Origin: Methylobacterium sp. R2-1
GTDB taxonomy: Bacteria; Pseudomonadota; Alphaproteobacteria; Rhizobiales; Beijerinckiaceae
Assembly (NCBI RefSeq): GCF_014191355.1
Contig: NZ_JACHWM010000023.1
Coordinates: 18,584 to 82,583, forward strand
DNA: 64,000 bases
Direction: 5' to 3'
The notes beneath the pieces were generated by a model. That model searched no databases and had not been told where the DNA came from. It worked only from the letters and a program-made list of their open reading frames with translations. Positions within the stretch are counted from its first letter, which is position 1. Each line of letters begins with the position of its first letter. Below, in pieces: positions 48,937 through 56,696 of the stretch. The translations under genes and the position numbers were made by a program.

Positions 48937-49923
48937 ATGGCGCGCAAGAACGGCAAGGACGGCAACGGCTCCCGGGGTGACAAAGCCGCGGAAACAAAGT
49001 CGCAGGCCGGGTGGCGCGACCACCCGCCCTCCTTCGCCGGTTGGGCCCGGGCCGCGATTGCGGGCAGCGGCACGGCACCGAGCCTGTCGCCGCACCTCCA
49101 CCCGATCCTGCCGCCGGCCGCGCCCGGCATCGTCACCGTCGAGCCCGGACAGAGCGTCAACCTCGCGGCGATCGATCCGGACGCCACCGGCGGCCTCGAC
49201 AAGGCGGAGGCCAAGGCCGCGCTCGACGCGCAGCGCGCGCGGATCAAGACCCTGCAGGAAAAGCTCTACGCCGAGCACCGTCACTCCCTGCTTGTGGTGT
49301 TCCAGGCGATCGACACCGGCGGCAAGGACGGCACCATCCGCAACGTGCTGGAGGGGGTGAACCCGCAGGGATGCCGGGTCTGGTCGTTCAAGGTGCCGAG
49401 CTCGGAGGAACTCGATCAGGATTTCCTCTGGCGCTACCACCTGCGCACGCCCGGCCGCGGCCTGATCGGCGTGTTCAACCGCAGCCATTACGAGGACGTG
49501 CTGGTGGTGCGGGTGAAGGGGCTCGTGCCGGAGGAGACGTGGCGCGAGCGCTACGGGCTCATCAACGACTTCGAGCGGCTTCTGACGCTCTCGGGCACGG
49601 TGATCCTCAAGTTCTTCCTCCACATCTCCAAGGACGAGCAGAAGGAGCGCCTGGAGGCGCGCCTCGCCGATCCGGAGAAGCACTGGAAGTTCGATCCCGC
49701 CGACCTCGTGGAGCGCAAGAGCTGGGATGCCTACCAGACCGCCTTCAACGACGCTCTCGCCCGCTGCTCGACGCCGTATGCCCCCTGGCACGTGGTGCCG
49801 GCCAACCGCAAATGGGCCCGCAACGTCATGGTCGCCCGCACCATCGCCGACACGCTGGAGGCGATGGACCCGCAATTTCCCGAACCGCGCAAGGGGCTTG
49901 AAGGCCTCACGGTGCCGGATTGA
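48937..49923 (+). CDS. ppk2: Polyphosphate kinase 2
   Basis: A 328-residue PPK2-family enzyme, which uses polyphosphate to phosphorylate nucleoside di- or monophosphates. Walker A is FQAIDTGGKDGTIRNVLEGV near residue 126; other marks are WSFKVPSSEELDQDFLWRYH, FNRSHYEDVLVVRVKG, ILKFFLHISKDEQKERLEAR and the lid KHWKFDPADLVERKSWDAY. The class (ADP- or AMP-phosphorylating) cannot be fixed from this reading. The first 70 residues are a basic, Pro-rich extension. ATG 48937 was chosen as the first Met of the conserved frame. Confidence 0.93.
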   Translation: MARKNGKDGNGSRGDKAAETKSQAGWRDHPPSFAGWARAAIAGSGTAPSLSPHLHPILPPAAPGIVTVEPGQSVNLAAIDPDATGGLDKAEAKAALDAQRARIKTLQEKLYAEHRHSLLVVFQAIDTGGKDGTIRNVLEGVNPQGCRVWSFKVPSSEELDQDFLWRYHLRTPGRGLIGVFNRSHYEDVLVVRVKGLVPEETWRERYGLINDFERLLTLSGTVILKFFLHISKDEQKERLEARLADPEKHWKFDPADLVERKSWDAYQTAFNDALARCSTPYAPWHVVPANRKWARNVMVARTIADTLEAMDPQFPEPRKGLEGLTVPD

Positions 49924-50010
49924 ACCTGCGCAGCCTCAGGAGGCGGGCTTTCCGAATCGGTCTCCGGGCGGTCTAGATCGGCGCCCTTCCAGGCTCATGG
50001 GAACGCATCG

Positions 50011-51165
50011 ATGCCGACGGTTCGCGAGATCGAGGCGGCCGGGTACCGGTCGCTGAAGAGCATCCGCTTTCCGGTCGGCCCGCTCTCGGTCTTCGTGGGC
50101 GGCAACGGCACCGGCAAGACCAACCTCTACCGCGCCCTCGGCCTGCTTCAGGCGGCTTCCGCCGGCACGCTGACGCGGGCGCTCGCCGCAGAGGGTGGGA
50201 TGGAATCCGTGCTCTGGGCCGGGTCCCGCCGAAAGGGCGAGCCGGCGCGGGTGCGGCTGTCCGCCGAACTGGCCGACGAGACCACCGGCCACGCCTACAC
50301 CTACGCGGTCGAGGTTGGTATCCCGCCGCCGGTGAGTGGCGGTGCTTTCGCCCTGGAGCCGCAGGTGAAGACCGAGCGGCTCACCTTGCAGGGCGGCGCG
50401 CGACCGGTCACGGTGCTCGACCGCGACGGGCCGGCGGGCTTCGTGCGCGACGAGGAGGGGCGCAAACGCTCCTTCGGCACCGACCTCCTGCCGACCGAGA
50501 CGGCGCTCGCCGCGCTTCAGGACGCGGTGCGCTTTCCCGAACTTCAGATCGTGCGGCAGGCGATGGAGGCATGGCGCTTCTACCACGACGTGCGCACCGA
50601 TGCGGGCTCGCCCCTGCGCCGCCCCTGCCTCGCGGTGACGACGCCGACTTTGGCCTCCGACGGCGCCGACCTCGCTGCCGTCTTTGCGACGCTGGCCCAT
50701 ATCCGCGGCGATACCGTCGACCTCGACGCGGCGTTCGCCGACGCCTTTCCCGGCGCCCGCCTCATGGTGCCGCCGCCGGAGCGCGAGGCACGCTTCGGCG
50801 TGATCTTCGCCGAGTATCCGAAGCGGATCTTCGAGCCGTCCGAGCTCTCCGACGGGACGCTGCGCTACCTCGCGCTCGCGGGCGCGCTGCTCGCCTACCG
50901 GCTGCCGCCCTTCCTCGCGCTCAACGAGCCCGAAACCAGCCTGCACCCGGACCTGATGGAGCCCCTGGCGCGCATGATCGTGCAGGCCTCGAAGCGCACG
51001 CAGGTCTGGCTGGTGACGCATTCCGAGCGCCTCGCCGCGGCGGTCGCCGAGTCTGGCGGTGTACGCCCGCGCCTCGTGCTCAAGCGCGAGGGTGCGACGG
51101 GGATCGAGGGCCTGCGGCTCTCCGGCGACTTTTCGCAGGACGAGGCGGGCGAAGAGGACGATTGA
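50011..51165 (+). CDS. RecF/OLD-like AAA family ATPase
   Basis: A 384-residue ABC-type ATPase of the AAA_21 group (COG4637-like predicted ATPase). Walker A FVGGNGTGKTNLYRALGLL near residue 30, a signature-like SDGTLRYLALAGALLA, Walker B FLALNEPETSLHPDLMEPLA and a switch His in VWLVTHSERLAAA. The sequence between the two halves is variable. Members resemble SMC/RecF ATPases and some are parts of nuclease systems, but here no nuclease domain or partner gene is seen. The next gene (MOSC) starts one base after the stop. Confidence 0.85.
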   Translation: MPTVREIEAAGYRSLKSIRFPVGPLSVFVGGNGTGKTNLYRALGLLQAASAGTLTRALAAEGGMESVLWAGSRRKGEPARVRLSAELADETTGHAYTYAVEVGIPPPVSGGAFALEPQVKTERLTLQGGARPVTVLDRDGPAGFVRDEEGRKRSFGTDLLPTETALAALQDAVRFPELQIVRQAMEAWRFYHDVRTDAGSPLRRPCLAVTTPTLASDGADLAAVFATLAHIRGDTVDLDAAFADAFPGARLMVPPPEREARFGVIFAEYPKRIFEPSELSDGTLRYLALAGALLAYRLPPFLALNEPETSLHPDLMEPLARMIVQASKRTQVWLVTHSERLAAAVAESGGVRPRLVLKREGATGIEGLRLSGDFSQDEAGEEDD

Positions 51166-51166
51166 G

Positions 51167-51856
51167 ATGCGGGTCACGCTTCAGGCCGTGCTGATCGGGC
51201 GCGTCGCGCCACTGGGGGAGAAGGGCGCGGCGAGCGCCATCGCCAAGACCCCCGTGGAGGGGCCGGTCGCGGTCGGGCCGCTCGGTCTTGCGGGCGACGA
51301 GCAGGCCGACCGCCGCTTCCATGGCGGCCCGGAAAAGGCCGTCCACCACTACGCCCTCGACCATGCCACCGCGTGGCGCAGCGAGTTACCCGGCCTGCCC
51401 GATCTGCTGGAGCAGCCAGGCGCCTTCGGCGAGAATTTTTCCTCGCACGGTCTGACGGAAGCCTGCGTCTGTGTCGGCGACCTTTGGCGGGTGGGAAGCA
51501 CCCTGCTTCAAGTCTCGCAGGCGCGCCAACCTTGCTTCAAGCTGAACCTGCGCTTTTCCGTGCCGGACATGGCCCGGCGGGTGCAGGCGAGCGGGCGCAC
51601 CGGCTGGTACTATCGCGTGATCGAGACGGGCGTCGTGGCGGCCGGCGATGCGCTGGATCTCGTCGAGCGCCCGCATCCGGATTGGCCGCTGTCGCGGCTC
51701 CTGCACCACTTCTACGTGGAGCGCCTCGACGCGTCGGCTTTGCGCGAGATCGCCGGACTCGCGACCCTCACCGAATCCTGGCGGGCGCTCGCCGCCCGCC
51801 GGCTCGCGAGCGGCGCGGTGGAGGATTGGCGCCGCAGGCTCGGGGAGGAGGGCTGA
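51167..51856 (+). CDS. MOSC-domain protein, YiiM type
   Basis: A 229-residue MOSC protein of the YiiM group. Visible: GLAGDEQADRRFHGGPEKAV (residues 38-57), QPGAFGENFSSHGLTEACVC and LLQVSQARQPCFKLNLRF, with the conserved Cys that binds molybdenum cofactor. The C-terminal 3-alpha domain follows (HPDWPLSRLLHHFYVER). YiiM-like proteins reduce N-hydroxylated bases such as 6-N-hydroxylaminopurine, using Moco. The start ATG is one base after the stop of the AAA ATPase gene, so translation is probably coupled. A subtype-B repeat separates it from fabI. Confidence 0.88.
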   Translation: MRVTLQAVLIGRVAPLGEKGAASAIAKTPVEGPVAVGPLGLAGDEQADRRFHGGPEKAVHHYALDHATAWRSELPGLPDLLEQPGAFGENFSSHGLTEACVCVGDLWRVGSTLLQVSQARQPCFKLNLRFSVPDMARRVQASGRTGWYYRVIETGVVAAGDALDLVERPHPDWPLSRLLHHFYVERLDASALREIAGLATLTESWRALAARRLASGAVEDWRRRLGEEG

Positions 51857-51865
51857 ACCCTAGAT

Positions 51866-51926
51866 CCTTGGTTTAACGCGCATTCTTTCGACGAACCGGT
51901 GACCACTTCGTCGGAATGCGCTCTAT
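51866..51926. repeat. Modular nested palindrome, subtype B, copy 2
   Basis: Read on the minus strand: TAGAGC, outer arm GCGCATTC, inner arm CGACGAA, centre GTGGTCACCGG, inner arm TTCGTCG, spacer AAA, outer arm GAATGCGC, then GTT and AAACCAAGG. On the plus strand the outer arms are at 51878-51885 and 51914-51921. It is nearly identical to the 16.9 kb copy. Its TAGAGC end supplies the TAG stop codon of fabI. It sits between convergent genes. Confidence 0.8.
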
Positions 51927-52750
51927 TCCCGCTCGCGAGTGATGTCCGGCGCATCGGGGTTCTTCATGCCGACGACGTGGTAGCCCGCATCGACGTGAAG
52001 GATCTCGCCGGTCATGCCGCGGGACATGTCGGAGAACAGGTAGGCCGCCGTCTCGCCGACCTCCTCGATGGTCACGGTCCGGCGCATCGGCGCGTTGTAC
52101 TCGTTCCATTTGAGGATGTAGCGGAAGTCGCCGATGCCGGAAGCCGCCAGCGTCTTGATCGGCCCGGCCGAGATCGCGTTGACGCGGATCTGCTTCGGGC
52201 CGAGATCGGCGGCGAGGTAGCGCACGGACGCCTCCAGCGCGGCCTTGGCGACGCCCATCACGTTGTAGTGGGGCATCCACTTCTCGGCGCCGTAATAGGT
52301 CAGGGTCAGCATCGAGCCGCCCTCGCGCATGATCTTCTCGGCCCGCTGCGCCACCGCCGTGAACGAGTAGCAGGAGATCAGGAGCGACTTGGTGAAGTTC
52401 GCCTCCGAGGTTTCGAGATAGCGCCCCGTCAGCTCGTCCTTGTCGGAGAAGGCGATGCAGTGGACGACAAAATCGATGCCCTCCGGGAACACCTCGGCGG
52501 TCGCAGCGAAGGCGGAATCGATCGAGGCCGGGTCGGTGACGTCGCAATGGCCGACCACGTGCGCGTTCAGCTCGCGCGCCAGAGGCTCGACGCGCTTCTT
52601 CAACGCCTCGCCCTGGTAGGTGAAGGCCAATTCCGCCCCGTGCGCGGCGGCGCTGCGGGCGATACCCCAGGCGATCGAGCGGTTGTTGGCCACTCCCAAC
52701 ACCAGCCCGCGCTTGCCCGCGAGCAGCCCGCCCGGCTTCTGTTCCGACAT
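51923..52750 (-). CDS. fabI: Enoyl-[acyl-carrier-protein] reductase (NADH) FabI
   Basis: A 275-residue enzyme that reduces the enoyl-ACP in each cycle of fatty acid synthesis. NADH-binding VLGVANNRSIAWGIARSAAA near the N-terminus, the HCIAFSDKDELTGRYLE loop, and the FabI-type catalytic pair in MPHYNVMGVAKAALEASVRY (Tyr-x6-Lys) near residues 158-165. The flexible substrate loop is AISAGPIKTLAASGIGDF. This is the triclosan/isoniazid-target family. The stop TAG belongs to a subtype-B repeat. J-domain, surface-antigen-like and pdxH genes follow upstream, a common alphaproteobacterial order. Confidence 0.95.
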   Translation of the reverse strand: MSEQKPGGLLAGKRGLVLGVANNRSIAWGIARSAAAHGAELAFTYQGEALKKRVEPLARELNAHVVGHCDVTDPASIDSAFAATAEVFPEGIDFVVHCIAFSDKDELTGRYLETSEANFTKSLLISCYSFTAVAQRAEKIMREGGSMLTLTYYGAEKWMPHYNVMGVAKAALEASVRYLAADLGPKQIRVNAISAGPIKTLAASGIGDFRYILKWNEYNAPMRRTVTIEEVGETAAYLFSDMSRGMTGEILHVDAGYHVVGMKNPDAPDITRERE

Positions 52751-52888
52751 GCGTCACCTTCGCTTCGGCCGCGCGGGCGCCTCTCACGGGACGGCCCTGC
52801 GCCGGGGCTTCCTTAGCGGAGGGTTGCCGGAGGGGGAAGCCTCCAGGCGGTTTCGCCGTCGGCTCGCCTCACCGGGTGAGCCACGATG

Positions 52889-53833
52889 TTACGCCGTCCC
52901 GGCCTTCGCCTCGCGGCGGCGGCGGGCATACTCGGTCAGCGCCGCATCGTCGCCGGCCGGCAGGGCGATGGCGGTGGTGGCGAAGAGATCGCCGCGAGTG
53001 CCGTCCTTCTTCGGCAGGCCCTTCCCGCGCAGGCGGAAGGTGCGGCCGGAACTCGTCATCGCCGGCACCTTCATCTCGACCGCGCCGGTCAGCGTCGGCA
53101 CGCGCAAGGCGCCGCCGAGCACCGCATCCTCCAGCGGCAGATCGACGGTGACGCGCAGGTCCGCGCCGTCCACCTTGAACAGCGGATGGGGCAGGATGCG
53201 GATGGTCAGCAGCGCGTCGCCCGGTTCGCCCCGGGGACCGCCCGAACCGCCCAGGCCCCGCAGGCGGATGGTCTGGCCGTCGACGACCCCCTTGGGGATC
53301 ATCACGTCGACGTCGCGCCCGCCGGGAAGGCCGATGCGCATCTTCTCCTCGCCCGCAACCTGTTCCAGCGTCACGCTGAGTTCGGCCGCGACATCCTCGC
53401 CGCGGGTCGGCCCACCGCGCCCGAACCCACTGGGTCCGGCGCCACCGGCACGGAACGCCTCACCGAAGATGTGGCTGATGAAGTCCTCGCCGACGCCGCC
53501 CGGTCCGGCCCCGCCACCGGCCCCACCGCGTCGCTGCGTGAAGCCCTCGAAGTCGAAGCCGGCGCCGCGCCCGCCGCCGAAGCCGGAAAAGCCCTCGAAA
53601 CCGGTCGCCCGCGGCTTGCCCTCGGCGTCGATCTCGCCGCGGTCGAACTGCGCGCGCTTCTCCTTGTCGCCGAGGATCTCGTAGGCGGTGTTCGCCTCCG
53701 CGAAGCGCTCGGCTGCCTTCGGATCTTTGTTGCTGTCGGGGTGATACGCCTTGGCGAGCTTGCGGAAGGCCTTCTTGATCTCGGCCTCACCCGCGCCCTT
53801 GGGCACACCCAGAACGTCGTAGGGGTTTCGCAT
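52889..53833 (-). CDS. DnaJ-class J-domain protein (CbpA-like)
   Basis: A 314-residue Hsp40. The J-domain occupies residues 4-67 (MRNPYDVLGVPKGAGEAEIK, then AYHPDSNKDPKAAERF). Its HPD tripeptide activates DnaK. A Gly/Phe-rich region (GFEGFSGFGGGRGAGF) follows, and then two beta-sandwich substrate domains (VEMKVPAMTSSGRTFRLRGK). There is no zinc-finger domain, so it is CbpA- rather than DnaJ-like. The likely role is co-chaperone for DnaK. Cluster with fabI on the same strand, 138 bases apart. Confidence 0.9.
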   Translation of the reverse strand: MRNPYDVLGVPKGAGEAEIKKAFRKLAKAYHPDSNKDPKAAERFAEANTAYEILGDKEKRAQFDRGEIDAEGKPRATGFEGFSGFGGGRGAGFDFEGFTQRRGGAGGGAGPGGVGEDFISHIFGEAFRAGGAGPSGFGRGGPTRGEDVAAELSVTLEQVAGEEKMRIGLPGGRDVDVMIPKGVVDGQTIRLRGLGGSGGPRGEPGDALLTIRILPHPLFKVDGADLRVTVDLPLEDAVLGGALRVPTLTGAVEMKVPAMTSSGRTFRLRGKGLPKKDGTRGDLFATTAIALPAGDDAALTEYARRRREAKAGTA

Positions 53834-53985
53834 CTGGATTCTTTTGTGGGGGTCGCAACCGTGTACGGATACGGCCTCTGCCGCGGGGCTTCAACGTGGG
53901 AAGGGCGTTGCGGTTCTGCAACACCCTGCCTGGCCGCCTCAAGCGATCCGCGATCGATTTTTCCCGAAGATTGTTCCGAGCGATT

Positions 53986-54462
53986 TCAGGATCGGGCATT
54001 GCTGGAGGTGCGCAGCCGCTTCAACTCCCACTCGCCGCCGGACGGCTTGCAGCCGGTGCCGCGCACGAAGCGGTTGTTGGCGCTGCCGACCACGGTCGCG
54101 AGGAAGTCGCGGCAGATCTCGTCGCCGGCCACGTAGGGCAGGCCCGTCGGGTTGATGGCGCCGCGCATGGCGGTCTCCGGGTTCTCCCACTTCACCGGGC
54201 GGCCATTGCCCTGCGGATCGAGGGCCACGGAGAGCGCGGCGTGGGCCCGGCGCCAATCCTCGCCGTCGAGGTCGCGCCCGAAGCTCACGGGCCGCTTCGG
54301 AATGCTGCCGGTGACGAGCGGTTCGGGCGCGGCCGGCGCCTCCTCCGTCTTGAACGACAGGATCGGCCCACTGCAGGCGCCGCAGGAGATGGCGGCGAGG
54401 CCGAGGGTCAACAACCCCGCGATCCGGCCCGCGAAGCCGTGCCGGATCGCGGGTCCGCGCAT
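53986..54462 (-). CDS. RT0821-like surface-antigen-family protein
   Basis: A 158-residue exported protein. Residues 1-28 are a signal sequence with cysteines (AAISCGACSGPIL) that may provide a lipoprotein site (ISCG or GACS). The C-terminal half fits the RT0821/17-kDa surface antigen family: DWRRAHAALSVALDPQGNG, RPVKWENPETAMRGAINPTG and DEICRDFLATVV. The role is unknown; homologues are outer-membrane lipoproteins in Rickettsiales. ATG 54462 (MRGPAIRHG) is chosen, since an upstream Met at 54537 would precede the signal peptide by 25 residues. Divergent from pdxH. Confidence 0.7.
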   Translation of the reverse strand: MRGPAIRHGFAGRIAGLLTLGLAAISCGACSGPILSFKTEEAPAAPEPLVTGSIPKRPVSFGRDLDGEDWRRAHAALSVALDPQGNGRPVKWENPETAMRGAINPTGLPYVAGDEICRDFLATVVGSANNRFVRGTGCKPSGGEWELKRLRTSSNARS

Positions 54463-54623
54463 CGAGCCGGCCTCCCCTTCGGCGGGGAGCGCTCGGGCGC
54501 GGGCTAGACCGAGGGCTTTACACGGACGCAGACGCATTACACCTGAACTCGAGACAGACGGGGGTCCGACGGGTGTGCTGCCCGACGTCGGTGCCCCCCG
54601 ACCCGGCTGCCACAGGGACGAAA

Positions 54624-55268
54624 ATGGCCATCGATCGGTTAAGAGAGGGTGATCCCGGCGGACCTTCAGTCCATCCGCAGGATTTCACGTTGTCGTCAGA
54701 CCCCTGGGCGCTGTTCGCGGCCTGGATGGCGGAGGCCGAAGCCTCGGAGCCCGTCGACGCCAACGCCATGGCGCTCGCCACCGCCGGCCCGGACGGCCTG
54801 CCCGACGTGCGGGTGGTGCTGCTGAAGGGCTTCGATCCGCGCGGGCTCGTCTTCTATACCAACGCCGAGTCGGCCAAGGGCCAGCAACTTCTCGCCAACC
54901 CGCAGGCGGCGACGGTGCTGTACTGGAAGTCCCTGGGTCGGCAGATCCGCGCCCGCGGCCCCGTCTCCCGCGTCACGCCCGAGGAGGCCGACGCCTATTT
55001 CGCGAGCCGCCACCGGGATAGCCGTATCGGCGCCATCGCGAGCCAGCAGTCGCGCCCGCTCCTCGATCGCCCGACCCTGATGGCGGAGGTCGCCGCCCTG
55101 TCAGAGAAGTACGAGAACGGCCCGGTGCCGCGCCCCGAGCACTGGCTCGGCTTCCGCATCGCCCCGGTGCAGCTGGAGTTCTGGCAGAACGGCGCCTACC
55201 GCCTGCACGACCGGGTCCGCTTCACCCGCGACGGCGACGGCTGGGCCCGCGCGCGGCTCTATCCCTGA
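54624..55268 (+). CDS. pdxH: Pyridoxamine 5'-phosphate oxidase
   Basis: A 214-residue FMN enzyme making pyridoxal 5'-phosphate, the cofactor of the metC product among others. It starts MAIDRLREGDPGGPS and has PWALFAAWMAEAEASEPVDA, the FMN/PLP motif LPDVRVVLLKGFDPRGLVFY, then ASQQSRPL, and the PdxH-specific C-terminus RIAPVQLEFWQNGAYRLHDR. Length is typical. The ATG at 54624 is preferred; an upstream in-frame ATG at 54573 gives a non-conserved extension. Divergent from the surface-antigen-like gene. Confidence 0.95.
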   Translation: MAIDRLREGDPGGPSVHPQDFTLSSDPWALFAAWMAEAEASEPVDANAMALATAGPDGLPDVRVVLLKGFDPRGLVFYTNAESAKGQQLLANPQAATVLYWKSLGRQIRARGPVSRVTPEEADAYFASRHRDSRIGAIASQQSRPLLDRPTLMAEVAALSEKYENGPVPRPEHWLGFRIAPVQLEFWQNGAYRLHDRVRFTRDGDGWARARLYP

Positions 55269-55313
55269 TTTCCCGGGATGATCGTTGCCCTGATCGGAGG
55301 CGGCCGGGGCCCT

Positions 55314-55697
55314 TCAGGGCATCACCGAGCGGATCGCCGCGATCAGGCACTCCTCGGTGTAGGGCTTGCGGATGAACAGGCCGTCGGCCGGTATATCCCC
55401 GGGCGCGGGCCTCACCTTGCCGGAGGTGATGACGATGCCGATGTCCGGCCAGCGCCGGTCGATGCAGGCGGCGAGCTTGATGCCGTCGATGCCGAGCGGC
55501 ATGTCGATATCGCTGACCACGACGCACACCGCCTCGCCCGCGTCCTGACTCGCGTCGAGCATGCGGATCGCCTCGTTGCCGTTCCGGGCTTCGCGCACGG
55601 CGTATCCGGCCTCGGCGATCAGCTCCATCGCGGCGCGCCGGATCACGGCATCGTCCTCCACGACGAGGACGGTCGGCCTCGCTTCCGCTTCGCTCAC
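55314..55697 (-). CDS. Receiver-domain-only response regulator
   Basis: A 127-residue single receiver domain. TVLVVEDDAVIRRAAMELIA holds the acidic pocket, the phospho-acceptor Asp is in VVVSDIDMPLGIDGIKLA near residue 63, and Lys in GLFIRKPYTEECLIAAI closes the site. There is no output domain, so it may shuttle phosphate or act on another protein. No kinase gene is adjacent; the hybrid kinase in this window is over 40 kb away. Convergent with pdxH. Confidence 0.9.
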   Translation of the reverse strand: MSEAEARPTVLVVEDDAVIRRAAMELIAEAGYAVREARNGNEAIRMLDASQDAGEAVCVVVSDIDMPLGIDGIKLAACIDRRWPDIGIVITSGKVRPAPGDIPADGLFIRKPYTEECLIAAIRSVMP

Positions 55698-55919
55698 GCG
55701 CGTCGCATCCCTTGTCCGGCCGCTTGTTCGGTCTCTTGAACCCGCGACCCCCGCCTCGGGGTTGCATGAAGGTCGAGGCAGGACAAGCGCGGAAACCGGG
55801 CGGCGCAGGCCGCTGCACCTTCGGCGCCTTTCGCAATGCAGCGCAGCCCTGGATTTCCGGCGGGGCGCGGCTTATCCCTTGAGGTGAAGACCCAGCTTGT
55901 CCCGCTCACCGCGGTGCGC

Positions 55920-56696
55920 ATGGCGGGCAGCGAGGAACCGGCCTTGGCCTCATCCAACGACCGTCGACGGGTGATGCTGCTCACCGGCGCCAGCCGGGGC
56001 ATCGGGCACGCCACCGTCAAACGCTTTTCCGCCGCGGGATGGCGCGTCATCACCTGCTCGCGCCACGCCTTCCCCGAGAACTGTCCCTGGGAGATGGGTC
56101 CGGAAGACCACCTCCAGGTCGACCTTGCCGACGCGGCGGACACGGTGCGCGGGGTGCGGGAGGTGGCGGAGCGGCTCACCGCCGAAGGCGGCCTGCTGCA
56201 CGCCCTCGTCAACAATGCCGGCATCTCGCCGAAGGGTCCGAAGGGCGAACGCCTCGGCGCGCTGACCACGGAATACGAGGACTGGGCCCGCGTCTTCCAG
56301 GTCAACTTCTTCGCGCCGATCCTGCTGGCTCGGGGCCTGCGCGACGAGCTGACCCGCGCGCGCGGGTCGATCGTGAACGTCACCTCGATCGCCGGCTCGC
56401 GCGTCCACCCCTTCGCGGGCGCCGCGTACGGTACTTCGAAGGCCGCGCTCGCCGGTCTCACCCGCGAGATGGCCGCGGATTTCGGGCCGCTCGGCGTGCG
56501 CGTCAACGCGATCTCGCCCGGCGAAATCGACACCTCGATCCTCTCGCCCGGCACCGACAAGCTGGTGGAGCAGATCCCGCAGCGCCGGCTCGGCACGCCG
56601 GACGAGGTCGCCAAGGCGATCTACTTCCTCTGCACCGAAGCCTCGTCCTACGTGAACGGTGCCGAACTCCACATCAACGGCGGCCAGCATGTCTGA
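55920..56696 (+). CDS. Short-chain dehydrogenase/reductase
   Basis: A 258-residue SDR oxidoreductase. NAD(P)-binding TGASRGIGHATVKRFSAAGW, structural NNAGISPKG, catalytic Ser in VNVTSIAGSRVHP, and the YxxxK pair in AAYGTSKAALAG. VRVNAISPGEIDTSIL and SSYVNGAELHINGGQHV close the fold. Substrate unknown. The start is ATG 55920. Its stop region overlaps the next start: ATGTCTGA contains both the start of the downstream gene and this gene's TGA. It is the first gene of a compact four-gene operon. Confidence 0.88.
   Translation: MAGSEEPALASSNDRRRVMLLTGASRGIGHATVKRFSAAGWRVITCSRHAFPENCPWEMGPEDHLQVDLADAADTVRGVREVAERLTAEGGLLHALVNNAGISPKGPKGERLGALTTEYEDWARVFQVNFFAPILLARGLRDELTRARGSIVNVTSIAGSRVHPFAGAAYGTSKAALAGLTREMAADFGPLGVRVNAISPGEIDTSILSPGTDKLVEQIPQRRLGTPDEVAKAIYFLCTEASSYVNGAELHINGGQHV

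Noticed and set aside
50011..51856. Defence system built on the RecF/OLD-like ATPase
   Set aside because: No TOPRIM, nuclease, helicase or reverse transcriptase partner is present; the only linked gene is a MOSC protein, and composition is that of the core genome.
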